Notes: generated by a model not told the origin, from the letters alone. 64,000 bases of DNA from an uncultured Bacteroidales bacterium (GCA_944322815.1 CALUQB010000001.1:1-64000); one strand, 5' to 3'. Positions 1 to 8,330 are shown, counted from the first letter of the stretch. Program-made: numbers and translations.

Positions 1-143
1 TTCAGCAGGTCAATGAGCACGTCCTTGTTCCTCTGGTCACCGAACACCGCCTTCAGCCCCGCATCGGTCAGGATATCGACATACCTCTGCACTACAGCCT
101 TCCTGCTTTCGACTGGTCTGCTTTCTACAACACTGTTTCCCAT
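1..143 (-). CDS. Rpn-family PD-(D/E)XK nuclease, N-terminal part, cut by window edge
   Basis: The reverse strand from an ATG at 143-141 stays open to the window edge, giving 47 residues. The part around RYVDILTDAGLKAVFGDQ followed by KDVLIDLL resembles the N-terminus of Bacteroidota Rpn-family recombination-promoting nucleases (also annotated PD-(D/E)XK transposases), which begin with a Tyr-x-(D/N)-x-x-x-D-x-x-(F/L)-K-x-(V/I)-F-G pattern followed by a leucine-rich helix. The catalytic residues lie outside the window, so activity cannot be judged. A perfect 11-bp-stem hairpin sits upstream at 175-204. The family call rests on a short match. Confidence 0.55.
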   Translation of the reverse strand, partial: MGNSVVESRPVESRKAVVQRYVDILTDAGLKAVFGDQRNKDVLIDLL

Positions 144-174
144 ATCTAAATGGATTAAAAAGTTTGACATTGTC

Positions 175-204
175 ATTGTCCGGGCATACGTCCGCCCGGA
201 CAAT
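175..204. repeat. Perfect inverted repeat upstream of the Rpn-like gene
   Basis: ATTGTCCGGGC (175-185) and GCCCGGACAAT (194-204) form a perfect 11-bp stem with an 8-base loop. It starts about 30 bases upstream of the ATG at 143 on the minus strand. No T-tract follows on either strand, so a simple terminator is not well supported. An operator or leader hairpin is possible. Confidence 0.55.
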
Positions 205-365
205 ACCTTTATAATCAATCATGATTGTAGGAGCGAATTTATGTCGGAAACCGGGACCGGAACGTCAAAAAAAGAAAAACAACAGTATAAAAAAGAAAAA
301 TCGTCACCTGCCACCCATCCCCCCCCACACACACATCTCCCTCCTCGCTATCCGCATCACACTCC

Positions 366-606
366 GGACTAACTACATTACGTGGCGAAAACGCGGTTAG
401 TCCAGCAGAAAACCATTGGACTAACAACGATATGGGGCGAAAATGCGGTTAGTCCGTGTAAAATCCACCGGACTAACAACGCTACAGGGCGAAAATGCGG
501 TTAGTCCAGCAGAAAACCATTGGACTAACAACGCTACAGGGCGAAAATGTGGTTAGTCCAGACAAAAAACCTCCGGACTAACAACGCAACGGGCCAAAAA
601 CGAGGT
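366..606 (+). repeat. 52-bp-period palindromic repeat array A
   Basis: Four hairpins at 395-425, 447-477, 499-529 and 551-582 repeat with an exact period of 52 bases. Each has a GGTTAGTCC arm, a 14-15 base A-rich loop and a GGACTAAC arm. The linkers between hairpins are also conserved (GGGCGAAAATGCGG type). A half copy (GGACTAAC) opens the array at 366. No coding capacity was seen. The same unit occurs in reverse-complement orientation at 8022-8270. The rest of the gene-free stretch 144-616 holds only the hairpin at 175-204 and a C8 tract near 319-326. Confidence 0.85.
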
Positions 607-616
607 AGTTATAATT

Positions 617-926
617 TTACCCTTCCTGCGCCGTTATCTGGTGATTGAGTTGAAAGACACAGAATTTATGCCGGAATATATCGGCAAACTCAACTTCTAC
701 TGTTCCGCCGTGGATGACATACTATGTTGTGAGGAAGATAACCGTACTATCGGACTTTTGCTCTGTAAGACCAAAGACCGGATCAAGGCCGAATATGTCT
801 TGCGCGATATCCAGAAGCAGATAGGGATTTCCGATTATGAATTGGGCTTTGCCGAAAGATTTCCGGGGCAGTCTGCCTACGGTTGAAGAAATCGAGAAGG
901 AACTGGAACAATCTGATTTGGAATAG
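617..926 (+). pseudogene. YhcG/DUF1016-type nuclease, C-terminal remnant
   Basis: The reading frame from about 617 encodes FLRRYLVIELKDTEFMPEY and continues through YIGKLNFYCSAVDDIL and TIGLLLCKTKDRIKAEYVL. This pattern is typical of the C-terminal PD-(D/E)XK half of the YhcG (DUF1016) family, whose full proteins are roughly 350 residues. The N-terminal DUF1016 half is missing. The frame is broken near 868-873: the expected C-terminal residues LPTVEEIEKELEQSDLE continue in another frame to the TAG at 924-926. The gene is therefore both 5'-truncated and frameshifted. It directly abuts repeat array A. Confidence 0.75.
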
Positions 927-961
927 TCATTTTTTCAGCATTCCGCACTTCAGGGGCGGTT

Positions 962-1690
962 TCAGATTCCGGAGATGCCAAAGAGGTTCAGGATGTCCGT
1001 TGCGGCATCTGCCGCATTCCGGACAATGAGGCTGTCGCCGTCTATAAGCCAGACCTTGTCCGCCCTTTTCAGGCCGATGCTTATGTCATGCGTAGAGAAA
1101 ATCACGGTCTTGCCTTTTTCTGCGGCCAGCCTTTCCAGAATGTCTGTGATCTGATGCCTTCCAGGTACGTCCAGAAAGGCTGTCGGCTCGTCCAGTACCA
1201 TCAGAGGCGTGTCCTGGGCCAGTGCCCTGGCTATCATGATTCTCTGGCATTCCCCGTCGGACATGCTGTCCATCGTCCTGTCTGCGAATCCGCTCATGCC
1301 CACCGTTTCCATGGCGTCCGCGACTGCCTGCTCGTCTGTGTCAGAAAGCCTGCCGGCCCATCCTGTCCATGGAGCTCTGCCCATGGATACCATATCCCTG
1401 CATTTCAGCCATGGAATGCGTATTCTTTCGGTGCTTACGAATGATACTTTCCGTGCGGCTTCTTTCCGCGGGAGTCCTGAGATTTCAGTCCCGTCTACCA
1501 GTATCCTTCCGGACAGCGGGGGTGTGAGTCCGACCATGCTTCTGATCAGAGTGCTTTTCCCGCTGCCGTTCCTGCCGGCCAGCATGATGAGTTCTCCGGC
1601 TGCGGCAGTGGCTGAAATGTCACGCAGCAGTATTTTCTTTCCGTATCCGAGTGATATGTTTTCTATGGTCAGCATGGTCATCGTTATCAT
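962..1690 (-). CDS. btuD: Cobalamin/iron-complex ABC transporter ATP-binding protein (BtuD/FecE-like)
   Basis: This is an ATPase of the FecE/BtuD family that energises import across the inner membrane. It carries a Walker A motif GRNGSGKST, an ABC signature variant MSDGECQR and Walker B followed by the D-loop (LMVLDEPTAFLD). The ATG at 1690 overlaps the stop codon of the upstream permease gene (ATGA), suggesting translational coupling. ATGs at 1681 and 1675 in the same frame are alternative starts, and the domain itself begins at MLTIENISLGYG (1675). It is the last gene of a three-gene minus-strand unit with permease and binding protein. B12 specificity is inferred from the divergent cobalamin riboswitch and BtuB/BtuG genes; an iron-siderophore role cannot be excluded. 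Confidence 0.82.
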   Translation of the reverse strand: MITMTMLTIENISLGYGKKILLRDISATAAAGELIMLAGRNGSGKSTLIRSMVGLTPPLSGRILVDGTEISGLPRKEAARKVSFVSTERIRIPWLKCRDMVSMGRAPWTGWAGRLSDTDEQAVADAMETVGMSGFADRTMDSMSDGECQRIMIARALAQDTPLMVLDEPTAFLDVPGRHQITDILERLAAEKGKTVIFSTHDISIGLKRADKVWLIDGDSLIVRNAADAATDILNLFGISGI

Positions 1691-2691
1691 ATCTTCCGTT
1701 GGCTGAGTATTATCCAGATGACAGCCGGTATGCCTGCCAGGGATGTGACGGCGTTTATGGGGATGGCGGCGAGCCTCGCGATGATGTCGCATGACATCAT
1801 CAGCGCTCCTCCGCAGAGGAGCGTCGCCGGGATGAGGACCCTGTGGTCCGCATTCCCGGCTGCGAGGCGTGCCAGATGCGGCACCGCCAGCCCGATGAAT
1901 CCCACAGGCCCGCAGAACGCAGTCGCTGTCCCCGCCAGCAGTACGGTAGCCAGAAACACCGCCAGCCTCCACCTCCGCACATCCACCCCTCCGGAAACAG
2001 CATAATCCTCCCCCAGCAGCATCAGGTTCAGCGCCTTGCACGAAGCCGCCGTGATCGCCAGGCCCGAAAGTACGGCAGCGGAGAGAATCCACAGTTCCGT
2101 ACCGGATACATTTCCCAGAGACCCCATGGTCCATACCACGTATGACTTCAGCGCCTGTTCATCGCTGAGAAACTGAAGAATCTGGACGAGAGCATCGATG
2201 CCTGCCCCGAGCATCATCCCCAGAATCAGGATGACTGTTATATCCCCGATTTTTCTGCTTACTGCCGCCACCATGCCCAGCACAGCGGCTGCCCCGATCC
2301 ACGCTGCCCCTGCAGTCCCTAAGGAAACGAGAAGCCGGCTTCCCGCCAGAGCTGCGGATGCGGAAGTCCCGAGGACGCATACCGCCGCACCAAATGAAGC
2401 ACCCGAACTGATCCCCAGAACATAAGGACCAGCCAGCGGATTCCGGAAAAGAGTCTGCATCAGAAGTCCGCTGACTGATATCGCCATTCCTGCCAGCAGG
2501 GCCGTGAGTGTCCTGGGCAGCCTTATTTCCGTCACTATAAGCCTGGCCTGCTCCGATACGCTGCCTCCGGACACAGCCTTCCATACGTCTCCTGCAGAGA
2601 TTCCGGCACTGCCCGTCAGCATCTCCGCCACGAAAAGTCCGGCAATGGCCATGACTCCTGCAGCCCACAGTATTTTCTTCCTTTTTCCCAT
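1687..2691 (-). CDS. btuC: FecCD-family ABC permease (BtuC-like)
   Basis: A 334-residue polytopic membrane protein of the FecCD/BtuC family. It has about nine or ten hydrophobic segments and family motifs such as QTLFRNPLAGPYVLGISSGA and, near the end, GPVGFIGLAVPHLAR. The ATG at 2691 (MGKRKK before the first membrane segment) gives the usual family length. The frame is open further upstream to 2829, but that would add an unrelated stretch overlapping the binding-protein gene. It follows the binding protein by about 60 bases and overlaps the ATPase gene by four bases, so the three genes form one unit. Confidence 0.85.
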   Translation of the reverse strand: MGKRKKILWAAGVMAIAGLFVAEMLTGSAGISAGDVWKAVSGGSVSEQARLIVTEIRLPRTLTALLAGMAISVSGLLMQTLFRNPLAGPYVLGISSGASFGAAVCVLGTSASAALAGSRLLVSLGTAGAAWIGAAAVLGMVAAVSRKIGDITVILILGMMLGAGIDALVQILQFLSDEQALKSYVVWTMGSLGNVSGTELWILSAAVLSGLAITAASCKALNLMLLGEDYAVSGGVDVRRWRLAVFLATVLLAGTATAFCGPVGFIGLAVPHLARLAAGNADHRVLIPATLLCGGALMMSCDIIARLAAIPINAVTSLAGIPAVIWIILSQRKI

Positions 2692-2752
2692 CGTGTGGCA
2701 AGATATGAAAAATCCTGATATCATCAGTACCGGACATTCTGCCGGCCAGGTA

Positions 2753-4057
2753 TCAATACGAGTCAAGCCGCCGGTAATAATGAAGGCTTTCACCATCGGC
2801 TCTGTCTGTGACCAGACCTTTCCCCTCATGAATATGAAGTCCGGGATGCAGAATCCGTATCAGGTCTTCCAGCACCAGATCCGGCCTTACTGTACCGGAT
2901 TCCCAGAAATCGCTTCCTCCTTCTTCAGTGCTTCGCCGGTCACAGCTGTATACCTGTCTGTCTCTGACGCACTTTACTGCAGCGAACTGTGGATATTCCG
3001 CAAGAAACTGTTCCAGAGACCTGTATTGTCCGACATTCAGCCAGACATCGGCTTCCGAAGCCAGAATAAAGGCTGTTTCGAAGTCTATTGCCGGAGCTTT
3101 CCATCGCCCAGACGATCTCCCGGTCCTGTCATTCTCCGGGCGGTCTTTGAAAACATACTCCCCTCCGGCGTCACGTATCAGGGATACCATGGCGGATTCA
3201 GGGGATGCCATGAACCATGTATCACCATACGGCGAGTTCAGCATCACTTTCGGTTTCCCGGCATTTTCAGGGACGGAAGATGTCAGCTCTTCATATCCCG
3301 AAGCTATCTTTCTGTATGCTTCTTCGCCCTTCTCCCTGCATCCGAGCAGTTCGGCTATGGCCACCACCCACTCTGTCTTCCCCAAAGGGGATGTCTCCAG
3401 ATATTCCCCGATGTAGAGGTAGGGTATGCCGAGTATGCGCAGCCCGTCTTCCATCGCATTGGACGAACTGATACCGTAGAGCAGGACTATGTCAGGCTTT
3501 GCGGCGGCCAGCGCTTCGAAATCTGCGCCTGCCTCATATCCGATATCCGCTATCGAATCCCTGTGTCCGCGGATATATGCGTTTGAAATATATCTGATGC
3601 CGGAGACTGCCTTGACACGCCGGACCTCGCCGATCAGGTCCAGAAGGGCGATATGGGATGATGACGTGACAGCGATCCTTTCCGCATTTCCGTCCAGAAC
3701 CTGGCCTCCGAATCCTTCCGGCGGACTTTCCCCGTTCCGTGCTATGAAAAGTTCTTTTCCGGAGGATGTTGAGGTCCTGATGCCGTCCTGGCCGTTCCTA
3801 TCCCCCTGCCATGCCGTTTTCACCCTGATGACCCTGCTTTCACAGCCTTCCGTTCCCACTATTTCGAAACCTTCGGCTTCGGAAGGAGAGTACCATGTGA
3901 CACCGAAAAAATCTGCGGCATCTTGTCTGCCGCAGGCATTGGCCAGAATGGCCAATATCATTATCCATATTACCCTTTTACTTCCCAATCTTCTATATTT
4001 CCCGATTCGGATGAAAATCGCGTTCGCTGGTCTTTCCATCCTTTGCCAGTCTGACAC
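2753..4057 (-). CDS. btuF: Periplasmic cobalamin/siderophore-binding lipoprotein (BtuF-like)
   Basis: The product resembles class III solute-binding proteins (Peripla_BP_2). It contains IRYISNAYIRGHRDSIADIG, a segment about what is out of place or known (KPDIVLLYGISSSNAMEDGL) and a C-terminal WLNVGQYRSLEQFLAEYP region. A lipoprotein signal with lipobox LANAC lies about 40 residues from the first ATG (4057). That leader is long, so a TTG at 3988 (LGSKRVIWIM) or the ATG at 4039 may be the true start. It leads the minus-strand unit with permease and ATPase. Two consecutive features support its role: the lipobox and the divergent riboswitch-controlled btuB. Substrate identity is inferred from context. 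Confidence 0.75.
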   Translation of the reverse strand: MSDWQRMERPANAIFIRIGKYRRLGSKRVIWIMILAILANACGRQDAADFFGVTWYSPSEAEGFEIVGTEGCESRVIRVKTAWQGDRNGQDGIRTSTSSGKELFIARNGESPPEGFGGQVLDGNAERIAVTSSSHIALLDLIGEVRRVKAVSGIRYISNAYIRGHRDSIADIGYEAGADFEALAAAKPDIVLLYGISSSNAMEDGLRILGIPYLYIGEYLETSPLGKTEWVVAIAELLGCREKGEEAYRKIASGYEELTSSVPENAGKPKVMLNSPYGDTWFMASPESAMVSLIRDAGGEYVFKDRPENDRTGRSSGRWKAPAIDFETAFILASEADVWLNVGQYRSLEQFLAEYPQFAAVKCVRDRQVYSCDRRSTEEGGSDFWESGTVRPDLVLEDLIRILHPGLHIHEGKGLVTDRADGESLHYYRRLDSY

Positions 4058-4123
4058 TGCCCATCCTGTCTGCGGTTTTGGTAATAAAACTCAGGTGATG
4101 TTGAACCTTTCGTCCATATCCTG

Positions 4124-4131
4124 CAAAGTTA
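4124..4131 (-). promoter_or_regulatory. -7 box for the btuFCD-like unit
   Basis: TAACTTTG on the minus strand matches the Bacteroidota -7 consensus TAnnTTTG and lies about 65 bases upstream of the ATG at 4057. No good -33 TTTG was found at the usual distance. No B12-riboswitch-like element was seen between this box and the gene. Confidence 0.45.
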
Positions 4132-4258
4132 GCAAAATTTGGATATTAACGTTATTAAGCCGTGAAATGCATATATTTGCCGCTGTCGCGTCACATATAT
4201 GGTAGCACTTCGGGAATGGAAATTAAACAAGTTTATTTCCATTCCTCTCAGTTTCTGC

Positions 4259-4266
4259 GTATATTT
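4259..4266 (+). promoter_or_regulatory. -7 box ahead of the cobalamin riboswitch
   Basis: TATATTTG fits TAnnTTTG, and the predicted start of transcription falls at about 4272, which coincides with the first paired base of the riboswitch P1 stem. A second TATATTTG lies near 4168 but is less well placed. Confidence 0.5.
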
Positions 4267-4270
4267 GGGC

Positions 4271-4504
4271 CGGCAAAGGTTCCCGGACGCACGAAGGCTG
4301 CGCGAGGGACGAAGAGGGAACGCGGTGAGAATCCGCGACAGTACCCGCTGCTGTATGCCCGTGATGCGAGCCGGAAAACCGGAGCATCGGAGAGCTTCAC
4401 ATTCTCTGCCACTGGTATCGCTTCGAAGAAAGACGTTTGGGTCGACCTCTTCCGATACCGGGAAGGCGTGAAGCCGGGACAAGCCAGAAGACCTGCCTCT
4501 GCCG
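4271..4504 (+). ncRNA. Cobalamin (AdoCbl-type) riboswitch
   Basis: The region holds the hallmarks of the B12 element. P1 arms CGGCA (4271-4275) and TGCCG (4500-4504) enclose a conserved core GGTGAGAATCCGCGACAG around 4322-4342, followed by CCCGCTGCTGTATGCCC and a variable stem region. The 3' B12 box appears as AGCCAGAAGACCTGCC just before the closing P1 arm. It precedes the BtuB-like gene by about 50 bases, so it most likely represses that gene, and perhaps the following lipoprotein gene, when cobalamin is plentiful. Confidence 0.93.
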
Positions 4505-4555
4505 TTTATTGAACATCCTCCTGCGGGATTACGGGACGGAGTCACTGCCGCACAT

Positions 4556-6574
4556 GTGCTATACCGGTACGTAGCCGGACGCTGCCGGCAGTCTGGAATA
4601 AATGCAGTTATGTTTGTACTGGCTCTCATGCTTCTGATGACATCTCAGGCGCAGGATACCCTGTCCGCTTCGCAGGTCTCGTCAGACCGATACGACTCTC
4701 CAGCCGTCCGGACAGTCACGTCCGGACAGATAGCTTCCATGCCTGACGCCACCGTCCCGGAACTGCTCAGGCATACTGCAGGCGTCCAGATACGTGATTA
4801 TGGAGGACTCGGTGGATTGAAGACAGTGAATGTCCGCTCTCTTGGTTCGCAGCATACCGGAGTCTTTGTCGACGGAGTGAAGGTAAACAATGTCCAGAAC
4901 GGCCAGGTAGATCTGGGCAGATATTGTTCGGAAGACCTCGAATCAGTGTCCGTATCCAATGGAGCCCCGTCTTACCTGCTTCAGTCAGCATCGGAACTGG
5001 CTTCGTCGGCTACGGTCTCCCTCCGCACGGCATTTCCTGACTTCTCCCGGCCATGGTCTCTTGCCGCCAGAGCAGAGTACGGCTCGTTCAGCACCGGTTC
5101 GGCATATCTTTCTGCGATGAAACGGCTTTCACGGAGCTCCTGCCTTAAAGTCACGGGAGACTGCAGACATACGGAAGGAGACTATCCGTTCACATATACG
5201 AACCGCTATGGTGCAGATACCACAGCCCGCAGACAGAACTCGGATCTGACATCTTTCCGGATCGGACCGTCTTTTCTCATGCGTTCGGAAAAGTCACTGT
5301 TTCATCTGAAAGCGAACTGGTATCATTCGGACAGGGGCTTGCCTGGTCCTGTCATCCGCCGGTCGGGACCGTCTCTATGCGGCGACCGCCAGCGCGATGA
5401 TGATGTCTTCATCCAGGGAAATTACCGTTACTCATTACGGGAATTTTCCATGAAGCTCGCAGGGAAATATGCATATTCCTGTTGCAATTATCTGCAGGAT
5501 ACTGTCGGAAACTCTTCTTCCCGCCGGCTGGATCTGCATTACCGTCAGCAGGAGGCCTATTTCTCGGCTGCGGCCGCCTACCGTCACGGGAATTTCGGCT
5601 TCTCCCTTGCCTGGGACAATACCGTCTCATGTCTCGACTCCGATGTATCCGGACTTTCAGGCAAACGCCGATGGTCATCCATGCTCGCCGCTCAGGCGGA
5701 ATATTGTTATAAGGACCTGTCGGTCAATGCGTCTGCCGTATATCATCACGCACTGGATTTCTCTTCCAGGGCTTCCGGGACATCGCAGGTGTCAACCGGT
5801 GCGGGAATCAGGGAACCGGACCTGTCCTGCGATCGTATAAGCCCGTATCTTTCCATCAGATATTCTCCGGGAAATTTCCGTTTTCTGGCCTACTGGAAAA
5901 ATTCGTTCAGGCTTCCGACTTTCAACGAGTTATATTATGTGGCCGCTCCGTCGGCCAATGCGGCGCACGTCCTCCGTCCCGAGACTGTGGACCAGTTCGA
6001 CTTCACCGCTTCATATTCGGTCTCTGCCGGACCATGGTCATGCGGATGCAGGGCCGATCTGTTCTACAATATTACCGAAGACAAGATAGTCTGGCTTCCG
6101 GCAGCGAACCAGTTCGTGTGGTCGGCTTTCAATTACGGTCTTGTCCACGGGTATGGCTGCACCCTGTCCATGAATCACAGCTTCGTGTTCCGTGATTTCA
6201 GACTGGACGCATTGCTTGACTGGACTTATGAGCGGTCGGAAGATATGACAGACCCGCAGTCTGCGTGGTATCGCGGGCAGACAGCCTATGTCCCTCTGCA
6301 TTCGGCTTCGGCCGTAATATCGGCGGAATATCGCGGATGGTCCCTTTCAGCCGGTTTCATATACAATTCGGTCCGTTACCGGACATCGGCCAATACGTCC
6401 GCGAATCTTCTCGATCCGTATGCGGACCTTGATCTGATGGTATCGCGTAAATTCCTGGATTTCCTGAAACTGTCCGTGGCTGTCACCAATGTCACTGACT
6501 CGCATTATGAGATCATTTCCAGGTATCCGATGCCCGGAATCAGCTATAAAATAGTCTTACAGTTTAATATTTAA
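4556..6574 (+). CDS. btuB: TonB-dependent vitamin B12 receptor (BtuB-like)
   Basis: A 672-residue outer-membrane receptor for energised uptake of cobalamins. After a short signal peptide ending in SQAQ, a plug domain shows LLRHTAGVQIRDYGGLGG, VNVRSLGSQHTGVFVDGVKV and GAPSYLLQSA. A beta-barrel follows that ends in an aromatic-rich strand terminating in FNI, with a TonB-receptor-like segment FRLPTFNELYY. The frame starts with a GTG at 4556, which supplies the Arg residues before the signal core; an ATG at 4610 is the alternative. The cobalamin riboswitch immediately upstream fixes the substrate class. A BtuG-like lipoprotein gene follows after nine bases, so the two are probably co-transcribed. 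Confidence 0.9.
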   Translation: MLYRYVAGRCRQSGINAVMFVLALMLLMTSQAQDTLSASQVSSDRYDSPAVRTVTSGQIASMPDATVPELLRHTAGVQIRDYGGLGGLKTVNVRSLGSQHTGVFVDGVKVNNVQNGQVDLGRYCSEDLESVSVSNGAPSYLLQSASELASSATVSLRTAFPDFSRPWSLAARAEYGSFSTGSAYLSAMKRLSRSSCLKVTGDCRHTEGDYPFTYTNRYGADTTARRQNSDLTSFRIGPSFLMRSEKSLFHLKANWYHSDRGLPGPVIRRSGPSLCGDRQRDDDVFIQGNYRYSLREFSMKLAGKYAYSCCNYLQDTVGNSSSRRLDLHYRQQEAYFSAAAAYRHGNFGFSLAWDNTVSCLDSDVSGLSGKRRWSSMLAAQAEYCYKDLSVNASAVYHHALDFSSRASGTSQVSTGAGIREPDLSCDRISPYLSIRYSPGNFRFLAYWKNSFRLPTFNELYYVAAPSANAAHVLRPETVDQFDFTASYSVSAGPWSCGCRADLFYNITEDKIVWLPAANQFVWSAFNYGLVHGYGCTLSMNHSFVFRDFRLDALLDWTYERSEDMTDPQSAWYRGQTAYVPLHSASAVISAEYRGWSLSAGFIYNSVRYRTSANTSANLLDPYADLDLMVSRKFLDFLKLSVAVTNVTDSHYEIISRYPMPGISYKIVLQFNI

Positions 6575-6583
6575 TTCTCATTT

Positions 6584-7738
6584 ATGATTATGACCGGATT
6601 TTTCTTTGACCTTGTCCATGCATTGTCCGGCAGGACAAAATTCTTTCTGGCGACAGCCTCATTGGCGGCAGCCGCCGTTTCCTGTGACAAAATCGGAGTA
6701 GGGGATCCTGACGGGAATATACCGTCAGTGCAGTCGGAAGTCACTGGCTTTTATGTCCTTAATGAAGGTACCATGGGGATGAACAATGCTTCTCTTGACT
6801 TCGTGAATCTGAGGACAGGGGAGTATGTAAACGACTGGTTTTCGCTGCAGAACCCGGAAATGTCTCTGGAGCTGGGAGATGTCGGGAATGATATTCTGAT
6901 CGCAGGAGATTACCTGATCATAGTCCTGAACGGTTCCGGTCTCCTGGAAATCGCGGATGCCCTTACTGCAAGGCATATCGCTGAAGTGCCTGTTCCGGAC
7001 TGCCGTTATGTGATAGAGAATGACGGGTATCTTTATGTCACTTCCTATGCGGAAGGGGGGTCCCTTTACAAGGTTTCCACTGAGGATTTCAGCGTGATTT
7101 CGCGAATCGGCGTCGGTCATGATCCTGAGCAGCTCCACTTCCATGACGGTCATATCTATGTCCTGAACTCCGGCGGACTGCAGTATGATCCTGCTACCGG
7201 AGCTACGGCATACGAGCAGACAGTGTCGGTCGTGGATGCCGGGACCTTCGAAGTGGTCAGGACTGACGATACGGGATACAGGAATCTGTACAAGATCATC
7301 TGTGCCGGTGATGTGGAGTATATGACTTCACGCGGAGACTACGGGGCTGATCCGGGAGCTGTATTTTCGTATGACAGGGGCACGGGCAAGACCGCACTCA
7401 TATCTTCTGTGCCCGTATCCAACTGGTGTAGCCATAGCGGAATTGTGTACACCCAGTCCACGACTTATGATGCCGCGTGGAATCCCGTGATGTCTTTCGG
7501 GAAAATATCGGACGGGGAATATTCGGAGGAAGATTTTCTGGATATGTCCGGTGTCGGCATTTCTTCATGCTACGGTCTGGATATCAATCCTTCGACCGGA
7601 GATTTCGTCCTCACTGATGCCGGTGACTATACCACTCCGGGAGACGTGTATTATTTCAATGCCGACGGCACCCTCCTCTGGTCTCATGTCGCTGGGGTCT
7701 GCCCGTCCCGCATCGCCTGGATCTATGGGGCGGAATGA
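6584..7738 (+). CDS. btuG: BtuG-like surface cobalamin-binding lipoprotein (YncE-type beta-propeller)
   Basis: A 384-residue lipoprotein with a lipobox at AAAVSCD near residue 34. The body is built of repeated propeller blades with motifs such as GFYVLNEGTMGMNNASLDF, GNDILIAGDYLIIVLNGSG, LYVTSYAEGGSLYKVST and GHIYVLNSGG. This matches the DUF5074/YncE-like proteins that include BtuG of Bacteroides, a surface lipoprotein that binds cobalamin extremely tightly and passes it to BtuB. It sits nine bases downstream of the BtuB-like gene under the same riboswitch. Family knowledge and context agree; binding itself is inferred. The ATG at 6584 and a second ATG at 6590 are both possible starts. Confidence 0.82.
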   Translation: MIMTGFFFDLVHALSGRTKFFLATASLAAAAVSCDKIGVGDPDGNIPSVQSEVTGFYVLNEGTMGMNNASLDFVNLRTGEYVNDWFSLQNPEMSLELGDVGNDILIAGDYLIIVLNGSGLLEIADALTARHIAEVPVPDCRYVIENDGYLYVTSYAEGGSLYKVSTEDFSVISRIGVGHDPEQLHFHDGHIYVLNSGGLQYDPATGATAYEQTVSVVDAGTFEVVRTDDTGYRNLYKIICAGDVEYMTSRGDYGADPGAVFSYDRGTGKTALISSVPVSNWCSHSGIVYTQSTTYDAAWNPVMSFGKISDGEYSEEDFLDMSGVGISSCYGLDINPSTGDFVLTDAGDYTTPGDVYYFNADGTLLWSHVAGVCPSRIAWIYGAE

Positions 7739-7909
7739 CGCGAAGTCAATAGCGTAATTCTTACGGTATTTATGCTTTTCGAACGGAGTATCTATGTTCC
7801 ATATAATCAAAGCTTTCAGCCCGTAAGCGCTCTCCGGCAATAATGTAAAATCGGGCCCAATATTCCCCGCCCGGGAGGCGTGGGATTCTGTTTTTGAAAA
7901 TAAAATATC

Positions 7910-7917
7910 TATCTTTG
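7910..7917 (+). promoter_or_regulatory. Orphan -7 box in a gene-free stretch
   Basis: TATCTTTG matches TAnnTTTG with a weak TCTG at the -33 position 19 bases upstream (7887-7890). No gene follows. Downstream comes a GTGCACGTGCAC palindrome near 7932 and then repeat array B. The stretch 7739-8427 otherwise holds only the array and the terminator at 8370-8401. Confidence 0.3.
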
Positions 7918-8021
7918 CAATGTCGGTATTGTGCACGTGCACAGCAATTTACGGCCGCCGTCATGGCGAGCCTGTCCTGAATGCCATCCGCATATATCGT
8001 AACTGACCTTTTCTCCCTGAA

Positions 8022-8330
8022 ACGTAGTTAGTCGGGAGGTTTTCTGCAGGACTAACCGCAATATCGTCCCGAAACGTAGTTAGTCGGGAGGTTTTTGCAT
8101 GGACTAACCGCAATATTGCCCTGAAACGTAGTTAGTCCGGAAGTTTTCTGCCGGACTAACCGCAATATCGTCCTGAAACGTAGTTAGTCGGGAGGTTTTC
8201 TGCCGGACTAACCGCAATATCGCCCTGAAACGTAGTTAGTCCAGAGGCTTTTCCAGAGGTTTTTCCGAAAGTCTTTAGTCGGAAGTTTTTTTGTCCGGAG
8301 TTTTTTAGCCGGAAAATGCTCGCGGAAGTT
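8022..8330 (-). repeat. 52-bp-period palindromic repeat array B (inverted relative to array A)
   Basis: Five units start with ACGTAGTTAGTC at 8022, 8074, 8126, 8178 and 8230, an exact 52-base period. Each unit pairs GTTAGTC(C/G) with GGACTAAC across a short T-rich loop. Read on the minus strand, a unit gives GCGGTTAGTCC, an A-rich loop, then GGACTAAC, so it is the same unit as array A but in the opposite orientation. After 8270 it decays into partial copies (TTTAGTCGGAAG, TTTAGCCGG) to about 8330. No coding potential is evident. Confidence 0.85.

Noticed and set aside
366..606. CRISPR array
   Set aside because: The 52-bp units repeat along their whole length, including the 14-base loops, which are themselves similar between units. 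There are no unique spacers of about 30 bases and no cas genes.
2504..3586. Long plus-strand reading frame (360 codons) opposite the btuF-like gene
   Set aside because: It is antisense to a well-supported binding-protein gene; its translation has no recognisable domain and a composition typical of a shadow frame.
4168..4175. Second TATATTTG box as the main promoter of the riboswitch transcript
   Set aside because: It would add about 90 unexplained bases before the riboswitch; the box at 4259-4266 places the start at the first base of P1.
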